The position numbers and the translations under genes were made by a program. The notes beneath the pieces were generated by a model, which worked only from the letters and a program-made list of their open reading frames with translations, searched no databases and had not been told where the DNA came from. DNA of 64,000 nucleotides from Geosiphon pyriformis. Its lineage: Eukaryota; Glomeromycota; Glomeromycetes; Archaeosporales; Geosiphonaceae. Location of the stretch: positions 615,912 to 679,911 of the forward strand of contig JAAOMT010000590.1 of assembly GCA_016748015.1 (NCBI GenBank). The letters are read 5' to 3'. This document shows, piece by piece, positions 24,883-36,748 of the stretch (the stretch's first letter is position 1; each line of letters opens with the position of its first letter).

Positions 24883-26116
24883 GTTTCACAAAGTAAAAGA
24901 AATTGAGGGAAGTAAAGGTAGGTAAGGCGAAAATTGAACCTTCAGATCCAATTATTTAATGACTATATGACTAATTTGAATGATTAGTAAAATAGTAGAT
25001 CTTGATGATACTTTCCCGCAGTTAAGATTAAATGATAGTGAGGTGCTTAATAGATCAAGAAAAACACCCTAAAATTAGACTACCCCACTTTTCAAACCAC
25101 GTAATGTATTTTCTTTTTTTATTGTAAATAAAAAAAGCTTTGTGGAGAAAAATAAGAAAGTTTCAAGTTAATTATTAAAAATAACATAATTATAATAATA
25201 TAAAAAAGAAAATATATTGTTAAATAATATTTTAATAGGTTGTATTCAATATAATGTTTAATTGTTACATAATTGCAACTTTAAATTATATAAACATAAT
25301 CAATTATAATCCATGTAATTTTTATTTGTTGTATTCAAAATCTTATTTTTAAATCAATGTATTTATTAATATAATATGGTATTAAAATAACATTTTAATG
25401 AATTTTAATTAATAAAATGTTTAATTTTTACATTATTACAACTCAAATTATATAAACATAATTAATTATAATTTACATAATATTTATTTATTATATTTAC
25501 ATTTCTATTTTTGATTTAATATGAAATTTAATATAATATAAAAACTTTTTTTAAATAAATAAATATTTATATTATGTTTTTTAATATATTTTATTAATGT
25601 TTTTAATTATTAATTTTTATATGAAAAATTTATATAAAAAATTTTATTATTATTTGTTATTTACATAATAATTATACTTTAAAATATAAAGCATAATGAA
25701 TTTTAATTTAAAAAATTTATTGTTATATTTTGTTTAATAATTTATTTATTTTTAAATTATAATTATAACATTAATTAATTAATATATTTTTTTACATCAG
25801 TTTAGATTTTTTTAATATATTATTTTATAATAAAATTTCTGATATTAATACTTATACAATTATACAATAATGGGCTGTTGACCTGATAATTGTTTTAGCC
25901 GGCGCAGCCGCAGTGATGATGAATGGCATAGTAATCACCGCAGCCGATATCTAAAGATCGTCGTCTAATATAAAATAATTGATTGATTTTATGGATTTTT
26001 TTATTTGACCCAACCGTTATTTCTCATCATAGGAAAACCCTTTTACACCAAGTAAATTTTAACTTCTCACGCGAAAAAGCTTTTCAATTTTCCCACAGAA
26101 AACCTCTACTAGAAAA
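24883..26116. other. divergent intergenic region with A/T-rich core
   Basis: Lies between GRX5 (minus) and TIF6 (plus). About 25090-25870 is very A/T-rich with a diverged tandem repeat (25253-25310 and 25416-25475). G/C content rises at 25870-26116, which likely holds the TIF6 promoter. No gene recognised. Confidence 0.65.
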
Positions 26117-27272
26117 ATGGCTGTTCGTGAGTTTTTGTTTTATTATACCTTATTTTCCTCACAAATCTTAACTTTCTTTTCTAACCCTCATGGATAGGTG
26201 CACAATTTGAAAACAGTAACGACATAGGTGTGTTCTCCCGTCTCACAAACAAGTATTGTTTGGTGGCAATCGGAGGCTCTGAAAATTTTTACAGGTTTGC
26301 TACAAAACATTAATAAGTTAATATTGGAACTGAATATGATTTGAGGACCAAGAAACCCCACTCATTTTTCAGAATCACAGTGTTTTTGAGGGAGAATTAG
26401 GCGACGTAATCCCCGTTATCCATACCTCTATAGCAGGTACACGAATCATTGGTCGTCTCGTTGTTGGTAATGACTTGTTACTCACGTATTTGGCTTGTAA
26501 AAGATGAAATATCATGCTTAATGAAAAAATTAATTCCCCCTTCTTTGTGAAAATTGATATTATGGGTTGGCCATTTTAGGAAACAGCAAAGGTTTACTTG
26601 TTCCAAATACTACTTCAGACCAAGAACTTCAACATCTGCGTAATTCTCTTCCAGAATCTATTCAAATTCAACGTATTGAAGAACGCCTATCTGCATTAGG
26701 GAATGTGATTGCTTGCAATGATTACGTTGCTCTTGTTCATCCTGATATTGATCGTGAGACTCAAGAGATCATTAAAGATGTACTAGATGTTGAAGTATTT
26801 ACTCAAACAATCGCTGGAAATGTTTTGGTTGGCAGTTATTGTGCAATAAGTAATCAGGGTGGTCTGGTAATTTGATAAATAAATGAAATTGCTTCATTCC
26901 AATTTTTTTATCATGGTTTTAATTCATCGGAAAATCATTAGGTTCACCCACGAACAACGATCCAAGATCAAGACGAATTATCGTCATTGCTGCAAGTTCC
27001 ACTTGTTGTAAGTAATGAGGCCATCGCTTTCTTCGTCTCATTATACAGTTACTAAAAAAAATCCTGATATTTGGCTATAGGCTGGAACGATCAATCGAGG
27101 TTCAGACGTGATTGGCGCTGGATTGGTTGTGAATGATTGGTGCGCCTTTGCGGGTCTTGATAGCACTTCAACAGAATTATCAGTTGTCGAGAGTATCTTT
27201 AAACTGCATGACGCACAACCTACTGCTATTGTGAAAGATCTGCGTGATTCGCTTGTGGATACTTATATATAA
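26117..27272 (+). CDS. TIF6: ribosome anti-association factor eIF6/TIF6
   Basis: Six exons: 26117-26126, 26198-26294, 26381-26466, 26580-26866, 26942-27007 and 27081-27272, giving 245 aa, the same length as human eIF6. Diagnostic blocks: [83 protein letters not shown], and WCAFAGLD followed by TELSVVES. eIF6 binds the intersubunit face of pre-60S particles, is needed for their maturation, and must be released by SBDS/EFL1 before 80S formation. The first exon holds only ten coding bases, and the third acceptor was chosen (after CACAG, 26380) to keep SVFEGEL in frame. Confidence 0.95.
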
Positions 27273-28489
27273 AATGGACTCCCTAATTATACTAATTATA
27301 TAGAATCGTACGCTTTTTAAGGAAATAAAATTGTGAATTTTGATAAACACCTAACCATTATATTAGATCTTAATCGAATACAAAGCCTTATCCGTCACTC
27401 CACGTTTTCTACATTCTTGATAAATTTTTAGTTCTCATTCTTCCTAAAAAATATTTGCCTTTGGATATGGCCGATCAATATTGAAACCATCCATGCCTAG
27501 TTGAAATTTTAAGTACCCTAAAGTCGGCATTGATTGATAATCGATTCTCAAATTCACAATAAAATAGACTCCCAAAAATTCATATAACACGCTAAAAATT
27601 AGTTATTTGAGGAGAAACTAGTGATAGTTCTGGATTGCAACGGATCTGCCGGCTATTTCAACGAAATAGTGATATCCAAATGTTTGGTACAACAGTAGTA
27701 GTTAGTATTTTTTTGGAGATATTCAAGCAATAATTTGCGAATGTACACCAAAATGAGGGATTTTTCCTGTGGTAAAAGTAATTTGCTTACCAGCCTTTTC
27801 TAAAATTGCGGGGGTCTGAACAAAGGGGCCTGTCCCTAGTGGTATCGGTGCATGCTCATTTTCCACATTTTCTGGTCGCCCGATAAAGGAGACAGTAGCA
27901 AACAAAATGAATGAAACAAGAAATTCTCGACATTTCCTAAAGCTTGATTGTTCTTGCCGATAATGTTTTTAGTTTCAATTATAATTGGCAGTTTGATCGC
28001 TATTTTTATCTCCTGCCGGAAAAAAGTTCAATGGCCAAATTTGAGCTGAGATCTAAATCTTCTCTCAACTTAAATGAGTGGTTGAATTATAATGAAAACC
28101 TTTCTCCTCAGTTTTCAAATCGAAGCCATGATCCTCTTTGTAACTTATATTAGGATCTAAAAAATAAAATATTAAAAAAAAATAAGCTTTTGGTTACATT
28201 AGGTCATAAATATTTTTTTTATTATAAATGTAAGTTGAATGCATCCTAATCTATTTCCAAATAATTTACAATAAGTTTCAACACCTTGTTCTTCCCATGT
28301 GCCATCATTTTCTTTACTTTCATGGTTATTTTGCAAATTCAAATTCTCTTGATCTCTTGTCTCTTCGAATTGGTAAACAGTTTTTTGATCCGAAGCTATA
28401 AAAAACGGAGTATAATTAGTCATTGGGCGTTGATATATTTCTAGATAATAAACTCAGAATAAAATCTAGTTTCAAATTTAATGAAAACA
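27273..28489. other. intergenic region with small unassigned ORFs
   Basis: Between the 3' ends of TIF6 and the WG-rich gene. Apart from the unassigned minus-strand ORF at 27723-27965 (listed separately), nothing coherent is seen. A 74-codon minus-strand ORF at 28199-28423 is mostly polar and unsupported. Confidence 0.5.
27723..27965 (-). other. unidentified open frame, possible exon of a secreted protein
   Basis: About 80 codons without a stop on the minus strand and no ATG at the start, so if real it is an exon. It contains a hydrophobic run (FLVSFILFATVSFIG) like a signal peptide or membrane helix, then GRPENVENEHAPIPLGTGPF and an orderly segment with TPAILEKAGKQITFTTGK and IPHFGVHS. Residue composition is that of a folded protein, unlike the neighbouring A/T noise. 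I do not recognise the family, and no upstream exon could be placed. Confidence 0.25.
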
Positions 28490-30555
28490 TTAATCAAGTG
28501 GTTTGCTGAACTCCAAAATACCTTCAAAATTTAATTCATGCACATTTTTTTTGTCATCATCCCAGGGGAGGTCCAGGTTGATACCATTGTGTTCACGCTC
28601 CGAAATTTCTGCCCAGCTAGATCCATTTCCAAATATTTCTTTCGGAGCTGATTCCTGGCTGGAATTTTTATCTACATCATTGATGAGAGATTCACCTTCA
28701 AATCTCCCTCTACGATCATAATTCCTACCCCTTCCAAAAAAGCCGCGCCCATTTCTTTTATCGTTATCACTTCTACGACGACGCGTGTTGTTTTGATTGC
28801 GATCTTCACGATGTTCTCCTCGGCCAAAACCACCTCGAGAATCTCCGAAATTACGTTGGGCTCGACTATCATCCCAGGTGGGTTCTGATTTTTCTTGGTC
28901 CCATTCACGCCACTCTCGGTTTTGAATTTTTCGCTGGGCATTTGCTTCTCGCTCGGAACTGGAGAAGCAAAATAAGTATAGTAAAATTTTTAAGTAACTA
29001 GGCACATCATACGCCCTCTTTGTTTGAATCGAAACAGAAATATACTTCATTTGAGCCTGCAATTGATTTTGCTGATAGAGGCGTCTCTCTCGTTCTTCCT
29101 CCTCCTCCTGCAATTTTTTCTTCTGCATTTCTTTATCTTTCAATTCTTGTTCCTTTCTTACTTTTTCGGCTTTTTTAAATTTCTCTTCATCTTCTTCGAC
29201 AATCTTTGAAAGAATACATCAGGTCTTAAAAATTAATGTTCCCTAAATTTAAAGAATACCTATTAAAGGGCATACTTTATGCTTCGCTTTTAACTTTTCG
29301 TTTACTATGACCATTCGCGCCATTTTTTCCTCTAATTCGTCTGTATTCAGTTTCTATGTCGATAAATCACGAAATTATGGTTAATGTAGGTCTACTTTTG
29401 AAATTGAGATATAAAACTCGACACACCCTTCGAGCCGCTCCAGTCTCTACGGACTCTGTGTTTGTATCTTTATCTTCAGGTTGAGTAGCCTTATCTGCTT
29501 CTGGGACTTGATCAATTTTGGGAGCATGGATACTCTCGTATAAACTTGTTTTTTTGTTACTCAAACCATTAACATCAGGTTCAGGCAAAGCGTCTATAAA
29601 AGAAAATAATGAAGCACATGTGAATATTGACATGTTGGTATCACGAATTAAGATAATATGAACGTTTTTTAAAGTTACCTTTAAATAGCCTGTTGGCTCC
29701 ATTCCAATCGGCGCGATTACGGCCACGACCAGGAATAATTTCTGGAGGAAGTCCTCTTTTGATGTTACTCTTTTGAAAGGATGCTTGTTCAAACCTACCA
29801 GCATTTCGATCAAAATCATTACGGTTTTGACGATATCGACCCGGGTCGCCCCTTCCTCTACCACGACCACCTTTAAAAGGTCTTCTATTATCTGGTGAAT
29901 AATTAAACGGTCTTTGCTTATAATTGCCATCATATTCTTCACCACGTTGAGGCCAGGAAGGGCGTTCAGAGGTCTCCTGAAAGTGATTATTCCGAGGGGT
30001 ATTCCAATTTTGAGATTCGGTCGAAAGATCTACAGTTGGCTGAGATGCCTCAGTAACATTCCACCCTCGATCTTCGGATTCCATGTTAAATTCATTATTC
30101 CCCGACACTTCAGAAGGTGGAAGTTTTGACGCACCCCAACCTTGCTCAACAACGTCGGCTTTACGTCCCCAGCCTTCAATTTTTTTTTCTTTATTAACGA
30201 GAATTGGTTCAGGCTGGGTGTTTCCCTTGGGAGTTTGGTCCCATGAGGCAGATTCTCCGTCCCACCATTTCTCCATTTTAGGACTTGGGCTTTCGTTTTT
30301 TTTTTTTGGAACAGCAGGTGGTAGGTGATTTTTTTTCTTTGAGACTTGTTCCCATGGAGGAAGGTCTCGGTCCCATTTCCTATCGTTTGAACGAGCTGAG
30401 CCCCACCCTTCCTCTATTTTCTCTGAGCCTTTTACATTATTAGTAGCAGATTCCCAGGGAAAGGGTCCTGTCCACTCTGTAGTCTCTTGCCATTTCGCGC
30501 CGTCTGTAGCGCCTGAGGCTTTTGAAGAAGGTGGATCACCCCAAGAGTCAGACAT
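28490..30555 (-). CDS. WG/GW-rich protein with coiled coil and RGG boxes
   Basis: Five exons on the minus strand: 29679-30555, 29427-29593, 29276-29353, 29046-29203 and 28490-28958, giving 582 aa. Residues 1-220 are disordered and hold most of the 16 Trp found in the first 292, in contexts SWGD, EGWG, EQGWG, RGWN, NWN and PSWPQ. They are spaced in acidic/Ser linkers, as in AGO-hook proteins. Next is an Arg/Gly-rich box (FKGGRGRGRGDPGRYRQNRN, about 230). A Lys/Glu-rich coiled coil (about 350-430) follows, then a second Arg/Gly-rich segment (SRGGFGRG...NGRGFFGRGRNYDRRGRF) and a few more Trp (REWREW, SSWAEI, LPWDDD). No enzyme domain is present. An RNA-binding or Argonaute-recruiting role is inferred from composition only; a translation or mRNP factor is an alternative. 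Confidence 0.8.
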
Positions 30556-30980
30556 GTTGATTGTAGACTTCTTGAAATTTTAAGTCAAAAAGCACTTTTC
30601 AGGCTTAAAATAGATAATAATATCTCTTGATCAGTATATTTACAGTTAGCTTGGTAGAAGAAGTGTAATCTGTAACAATTAAATAGTGTTTATTTATAAA
30701 ATTTATGACTTTGAAAATTTCCAACTTCTTTGTTAAAGAACACAAGAGTGTCACAAATTAGTAGTAGATAGTATTGTTTGTTGCAAAAGATAATATAAAA
30801 GGAAAGACCGGGTGAGGAATTCCCTCATCCGTGATGCTTTTCTTGATAATCTGTTTTTTAAGTTGAGATGATAATCTTAGAACATTAAATGATCCAATTA
30901 AATTCCACAATTCCAGAAACTCAACATGTGACAAAGAATTTAAGAAAACCTCGGGTTGGCAAGGAAAAAGCGATAAAATA
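30556..30980. promoter_or_regulatory. divergent promoter, WG-rich gene / RRP42
   Basis: 425 bases separating the start codons of two head-to-head genes. It must contain both core promoters and 5' UTRs. No specific factor site was identified. Confidence 0.6.
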
Positions 30981-32307
30981 ATGCCCACTCTGATTTCACC
31001 TTCGGAACGTGATTACATTTTACGTGGTGTTGAGACGAATATTCGCGCGGACGGTAGAGGTCGTCATGACCTACGTCAAATTACCTTTGAAACAGGTATT
31101 ATTTCTCAATGTAGTGGGAGTGCCCGGTGTCGCCTCGGGGAAGGTACTGATGTGCTGGTAGGAGTAAAAGTGGAAATTGGGGACATAGAAATAGACGGGG
31201 CTGAAGAAGACTTTGGTGGGAAAAAGGCAAAACGAGGGAAAGTAATCTGCAGCGTCGAGTGGTAATGATTAGAAATTGGGTTTAAGTTCACAAAATCACA
31301 CGATGATTTACAATCTATATCTGTCCTTTGCTTAATTTTTATTTCAAGATATTAATTGTTTCTACTGAATCTTTTGCCTTTTGATTTACTATCCCTGCAT
31401 TTACTCTAATATTAAGCTCTCCCATCGCTTCTCAGCAATTTGCCGGGCGAGCAGCCGAGGACTATAACAATGAGCTGGCACAAATCCTTGATCATGTATT
31501 TAATGGCCCTCAAGGTGGAATCAATCTTGAGAAGCTGTGTATAATACCAGGCCAGCAATGTTGGATTGTTTACATTGACGCTTTAGTAAGTTTTATCCTT
31601 TTTACTTTTAAGTATTAATTGAGTTATTTAGCATGAAATTTACTTCCTTCAGGTTCTTGATTATGCCGGGAATATTTTAGACACAATTTTCGTAACTACA
31701 CGAGCCGCACTTTTCAACACTCGAGTGCCAAAGACATCCGTACAGGAAAATGAAGGAATAATGGAAATAGAAGTATTTGATGACGTAGATCAAGCTGAAA
31801 GGATAGTTGGATGGGATCAAGTTCCAATTGCAGTGACGTTAAACAAGGTATTCAAAAGGAAAGGAGAACAGGGAACAAGGGTAGCAGTATAGTCACCCAC
31901 AAAAAACATTGGTTTTTGATTTCACAATATTTTATAGATAGGATCCCGCCATATAATTGACGCCACTCCTTTAGAAGAGCTTACGACGGAAGCAAAAATT
32001 CTTATAATAGTCAATAAAAAAGGAAAACTTTGTGGAATACAAAAAAGTGGGGAGGGCAGTATTGAGCCCAGTCTGCTCAGCGAAATGATTCAGGTAAAAA
32101 AGATAATTTTTTTTTGTAAAAAGATTTGCTTATTGGAAATTGAGTCTCTGTTCCGATCATCACTCGTAAATTCAGACTGGCAGAACAATAGGTCAGAAAA
32201 TGATTCGTGTACTTGACGATAATCTTCAAAGAGAAGAAGCAGAAATGAACAGTAAAAGAGTTAAAGGACAACAGTTCGAGAAACTTGGATTCTTTGGGGC
32301 AACATAA
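30981..32307 (+). CDS. RRP42: exosome core subunit RRP42 (RNase PH-like)
   Basis: Five exons: 30981-31261, 31417-31585, 31653-31847, 31938-32093 and 32176-32307, giving 310 aa (human EXOSC7 is about 291). Conserved blocks: SERDYILRGVETNIRADGRG, TGIISQCSGSARCRLGEGTD, VLVGVKVEIG, VECSP, WIVYIDALVLDYAGNILDTI and IIDATPLEE. RRP42 is one of six RNase PH-like ring subunits of the RNA exosome and has no catalytic activity itself. The second exon acceptor (after ATTAAG, 31416) is unusual in lacking a pyrimidine tract, but it restores VECSPIASQQFAGR, which the closer CAG does not. Confidence 0.92.
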
Positions 32308-32730
32308 AAATTTGTCCTTAAAAACAGGGATCAAATATTTTTGAAATAATCAAGATTTTCGTTTGATACATACTATTTTTCAATCTCCTACTCACAAATA
32401 TTATTCAACTATATTTCCGAGTCAAGGCAATATTTCTAATTTTGCTTTTTCGAGAAACTCAAGGATCACCCACTTTAACAGTTCTTTATTCATTTATAAT
32501 TCAATGCTCTCTCAAAATTATAATACCAAAAAAATTGACATACTATATACAGAATAAAGTTGGTGAAACATTCTACTCTTGATTCAGTAAATAAGGGCAA
32601 AATGAAACCGTTTCCCCACTTTATTCTTTGAAAAAGGAAGTGATCGGCATTCAAAAATTGGCTCATGTTCATCTTACATTGATCTGCTGTTCTATGCCTA
32701 TTATCTAGCCTCAATCCTTTACTTACTGAA

Positions 32731-33273
32731 ATGCGAATCACGACCGAAGAAGATGTTAACCAGATGTATAAGGAAACTTTAAGAGGTGGTATTTTTGGAG
32801 GGGCAAAAGCATTCTTGGTCATTGGTTTTTGTTCAGTTATTGCGCAGTGGGCTTGGCCATATTATCGAGGGTTAACATTGCCTATTAAGGTGAGACAGAA
32901 GTTGTAGCATTAAATAACGCCATGAATGTAACTCAATATTCATTTGGTCATTCGTACTTCCTGAGATAGACTTATGGCGTAGTAGCAGGTAAGTTTTTGA
33001 GCATAACATACTTAATTTTGTTGGGGTAACTTCTTTGATGTCGTATACCGCGTTCGATGATGTATCCCGGAATTAATTATTTTCCTTTGATTTATCTTGG
33101 GAAAAATTTTGGTTTCATTTAAACGCGAAGCAACAACAGCCGGAACCGTAATCTCTGCTGAACGCAGAATGCTCGACTATGAACGCCGCAAACACAAGAA
33201 AGAGGCGTATCTTGCCAGACGTCGACGACAAGAAATTTTTTCAGCTGGGACTACAGGGAGTGCAGAATCTTGA
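32731..33273 (+). CDS. small two-helix membrane protein, probably mitochondrial
   Basis: Three exons, 32731-32889, 32970-32988 and 33131-33273, giving 106 aa. Two candidate transmembrane helices flank a short Pro-containing loop: AKAFLVIGFCSVIAQWAW, then RGLTLPIK, then TYGVVAATTAGTVIS. A basic tail follows (ERRMLDYERRKHKKEAYLAR). The middle exon is only 19 nt. The architecture resembles small fungal inner-membrane proteins with a TLP-K motif between helices; a relation to HIG1/Rcf-type proteins is possible but not shown. Splicing to the CA acceptor at 33131 was preferred because it joins the helix smoothly and keeps the long basic tail in frame. Confidence 0.7.
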
Positions 33274-35838
33274 TGATCATTAACCCTATTCATTCGTAGA
33301 CTGGTTTGGGGTTCGATTTGAGCTAATTTCTTGTTTAGTTTGGTTTTCAATGAAACCATAATTTGATTGGATGATAAACTATTACATCAAGATTATTCCT
33401 TTTTAGATTGGTTTGGGTTGCTGCTGCTGCTGCTGCCTGCCTGCCTGCCTGCCCATGCGACACTTCAAAATTAGGCTCTCCTTAACTTTAATATTTGATA
33501 TGGGTGAACCATGTTATAATCACAAGTTGTGTATTACAAAATTCCCAAATATGTATGACGTATTGAACAGATCTTTGGAAACAATGGGATCATGAAACAT
33601 ATGAAACTTGATTTGCATGAATAGCGTGGAATGGTTTTTCTTTTTTGCTTTTTTTGTTGGGCAACAAAGTTGATCAATGGGTTTTTTTTTCCGCATATCC
33701 AATGCAATCGCACAATTTTGGAAACTTGGTTTCATGCTCTTGCGAACTGAAGATTCATTTATTATTTTTACTATTCTTGGGATCATTGTAAAAAAAATTT
33801 TATAATGGGAAATTATTTATTTATTTAATTTTTTTTTGAAATTTTCTATTGAATAAATTAGTATTAGGATTAGTCATTGTGATACCAATTTTGAAATGAA
33901 TATAAATATATATATATATATATATGTATATATGGGAATTTCTAGTTTTTTAATTTATTTTTAAAAACAGTGAAAATTTTATTAATTATAAAAAGGGAAA
34001 TGAAAAATCAGGTTTTATTTGATCGAATAAAATAAAAAAAATTTGAATGTCACATAAAAAAATTTTTTTTTTAAACTTGTTGATTCAAGGATAAATAAAT
34101 AGATAGATAGATAAATAAATAAATAAATAAATAAATTTTTTCATTTTAAATAAAAAACATTTCATAATGATTATTTTTTATTGAAAAGATGTTTTTTTTT
34201 ATTTTTTATTTTTTATTTTTTATTTTTTATTATATTTAAACAATTGTAAATCTGAAAAAATAATTTTTAACTTAATTTAAATTATCACATGATAATAATT
34301 TTCCATATCGGTTATTATTATGATTCAAAAATAGTAATTATATTCATTTTTTTTTAATCTCGATATATATTTTTTTTCTTTCTTTCTTTCTTTCTTTAAA
34401 CCAAATTTTGAAAATCTACCAAAATCGAGCCTAAATAATATTTAAAATTATTGTTTATATAAAATTGAAATTAAAAATCTCAAAAAACGATAAATCACAC
34501 ACACACAGGTCATTCAAATAAGTTGAAAACCTTTTTTTTTTTGATTTTTTTAATCGTTTATCTTTGATCTTTGGATATTAAGTTTTACCTTTTAAGTTCA
34601 TAATTAAAGCCCGATAATGCCGGTAAACTTTAATTTTTTTTGGAGAAATATGTTTGTTGAAATCGTATTCCTTCATAGAACCCAATTATAGGAAACAATA
34701 TTTCCCCCACTTTTCTCTTTTGAAGGTAGTATAAAAACCCAATATCATCAAAATATTACATTTATTTTATCATTTGTTTCCTCGGGTTTTTTTATGTTTT
34801 TTTTGGTCAATCATTCAATTATGATTCTGATCCACACATTTTTGAGGAGACCAAAAGAATTTTCATCGATATCCTTTTTATCTCCTATTTTGATTTGCTT
34901 TTTTAATTTTTTTTTTTATGGAAAACAACAAACATTAATTTGTTAAATTTGTAATTCTCTTAAAGATATCCATTTTTTAATACTTTTACTTTTTACCGCT
35001 AATGATTACGAAAACTTTGTACATTTGCATGAGATGCTATTATAATCATTCAAATTTAAAGTTACATCATCTTTCATCTTTAAAATCATTTCTTCATTAT
35101 ATTACAAAAAAGGTATCAATTTTCAAAAAATCTCTCCTTTTTAAATAATTTCCAAAACTACTTTCTAGCTTCCTGCCCCACTCACTTCTATGATATCTGT
35201 TTTCTCATTTAGGATCCCTAACCCTAACCCTATATCACTCATTCACACGATAAAAATTGCTTCCTTTCAAAGACAGGGAAGAAAAGAGAAGGTTACCCAA
35301 TTTCCAAAAAAGAAATGTTAAAAAAGAGACCACGATTCTAAAACCCCCACCTGTTCCCCCAATCAAAAATCAATTTGATTTTTGATCATTTTTTCATTGT
35401 GATAAAATGATTTGGGGTTAGATCTGCTAGGTGATACCTGAATGGAATTTTATCATCGAGCTGTTTACATAATGATATCATAAAACAAAAATATTAAATC
35501 AAAAAAAAAAAGTGTATTGTTCCATATAGACTATCCAATGTTTGATATTATTTATTGTTATTATTTTTAATTTTTTATCATAGAGTTATTTAGGATTCTT
35601 GAAAAAAAGAAAAAAAAGGAGGGATCCCAAATACGCATTATTAAGTATATATATTACATACATAATGTATATAAAATATCATTGCCTTAATCGTTTCATA
35701 TTCAGAGAAGCCCAACGTTTCACAATTCCTTCGCCCTTTTGTTAATGACGAACAACAACAACAACAACAACAACAACAGCAACCTGTGTCATTGAGATTA
35801 ATGGGTACCCAATCACAATAATAATAATAATAATTAAT

Positions 35839-35880
<42 letters not shown>

Positions 35881-35911
35881 GAAATAATAATAAGAAATAA
35901 TAATAATAAGA

Positions 35912-35943
<32 letters not shown>

Positions 35944-35948
35944 GAAAT

Positions 35949-36009
<61 letters not shown>

Positions 36010-36748
36010 GATTATAATAATAGCTAAAGGGAAAATTGTCCTAATTCGTCTAGTTTTCTTTTAAATCCCATAAGACCATTGGCAGGGAAACAATGCGTTG
36101 CCAATTCTGTATGTGTACCATAACTAATCAACTCATCCAATCACATCATCATGGGAACCCAGTTTCGAAGACAATGTAAAAAGTTTACCGTAGCAGAAAC
36201 AGTGCCTCAGTTTTACCGTGTTTGCCAGACTTGTCAGTTGGTCTGATAGTAGTTTAAACTATCTGTCTGTCTGTCTGTCTGTCTTGCTTGCTTGCTTGTA
36301 CTTCTCCCACTGCTGTGTTGTAACCCGGCTACTTTTCAAGAGAGAAACTCGGATAGATAGCAGTCACCTCGCCGTCGTCCCATAAACTTTCTTTCCGTCG
36401 TCGTTTACTCCCACCCCTTCTTCTCCCCCTACTGTTCCTTTCTTTTTTCTTTTTGTAATAATATTCTTACTTTCAACGTCCTGTCAATTCCATCCACGAA
36501 CTCCTTTTCTCTCACTTTTTCTACATACTTTTTCTTACTATTTCCGCGAACCCTTACTTTCTCACCAAATCAAGTTTTCCCAAAGCGTTTTTGTTTGTTT
36601 GTTTGATTGAATAGCGTTTTCTTTTTGATACCCTTTCTTTGGTACCTTTTGAAGAAAACCACGTTTCTTTGAAGATTTTTTCAAAGAGCCTAACGAGACC
36701 CCTAACACGTCTACCAAAAAATTCTTTCACTTTTAAAACACTCAAAAA
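33274..36748. other. long intergenic region, AAT microsatellites and MATA-HMG upstream region
   Basis: No gene recognised. Contents: CTG/CTGC repeat (33420-33454), TATA run (33903-33926), AAATA-like runs (34090-34135), a telomere-like CCCTAACCCTAACCCT (35218-35233), CAACAA run (35751-35779), a large interrupted AAT tract (35818-36010), CTGT/CTTG runs (36257-36298). 36060-36748 is G/C-richer and pyrimidine-rich just upstream of the HMG gene, fitting a long 5' leader and promoter. Confidence 0.65.
35818..36010 (+). repeat. (AAT)n microsatellite array
   Basis: About 190 bases of AAT units broken by AAG/AAATA variants (TAATAAGAAAT). The longest uninterrupted stretch is about 35950-36008. Confidence 0.9.

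Noticed and set aside
35750-36010. CRISPR-like or centromeric array
   Set aside because: The repeats are CAA and AAT microsatellites without spacers of constant length.
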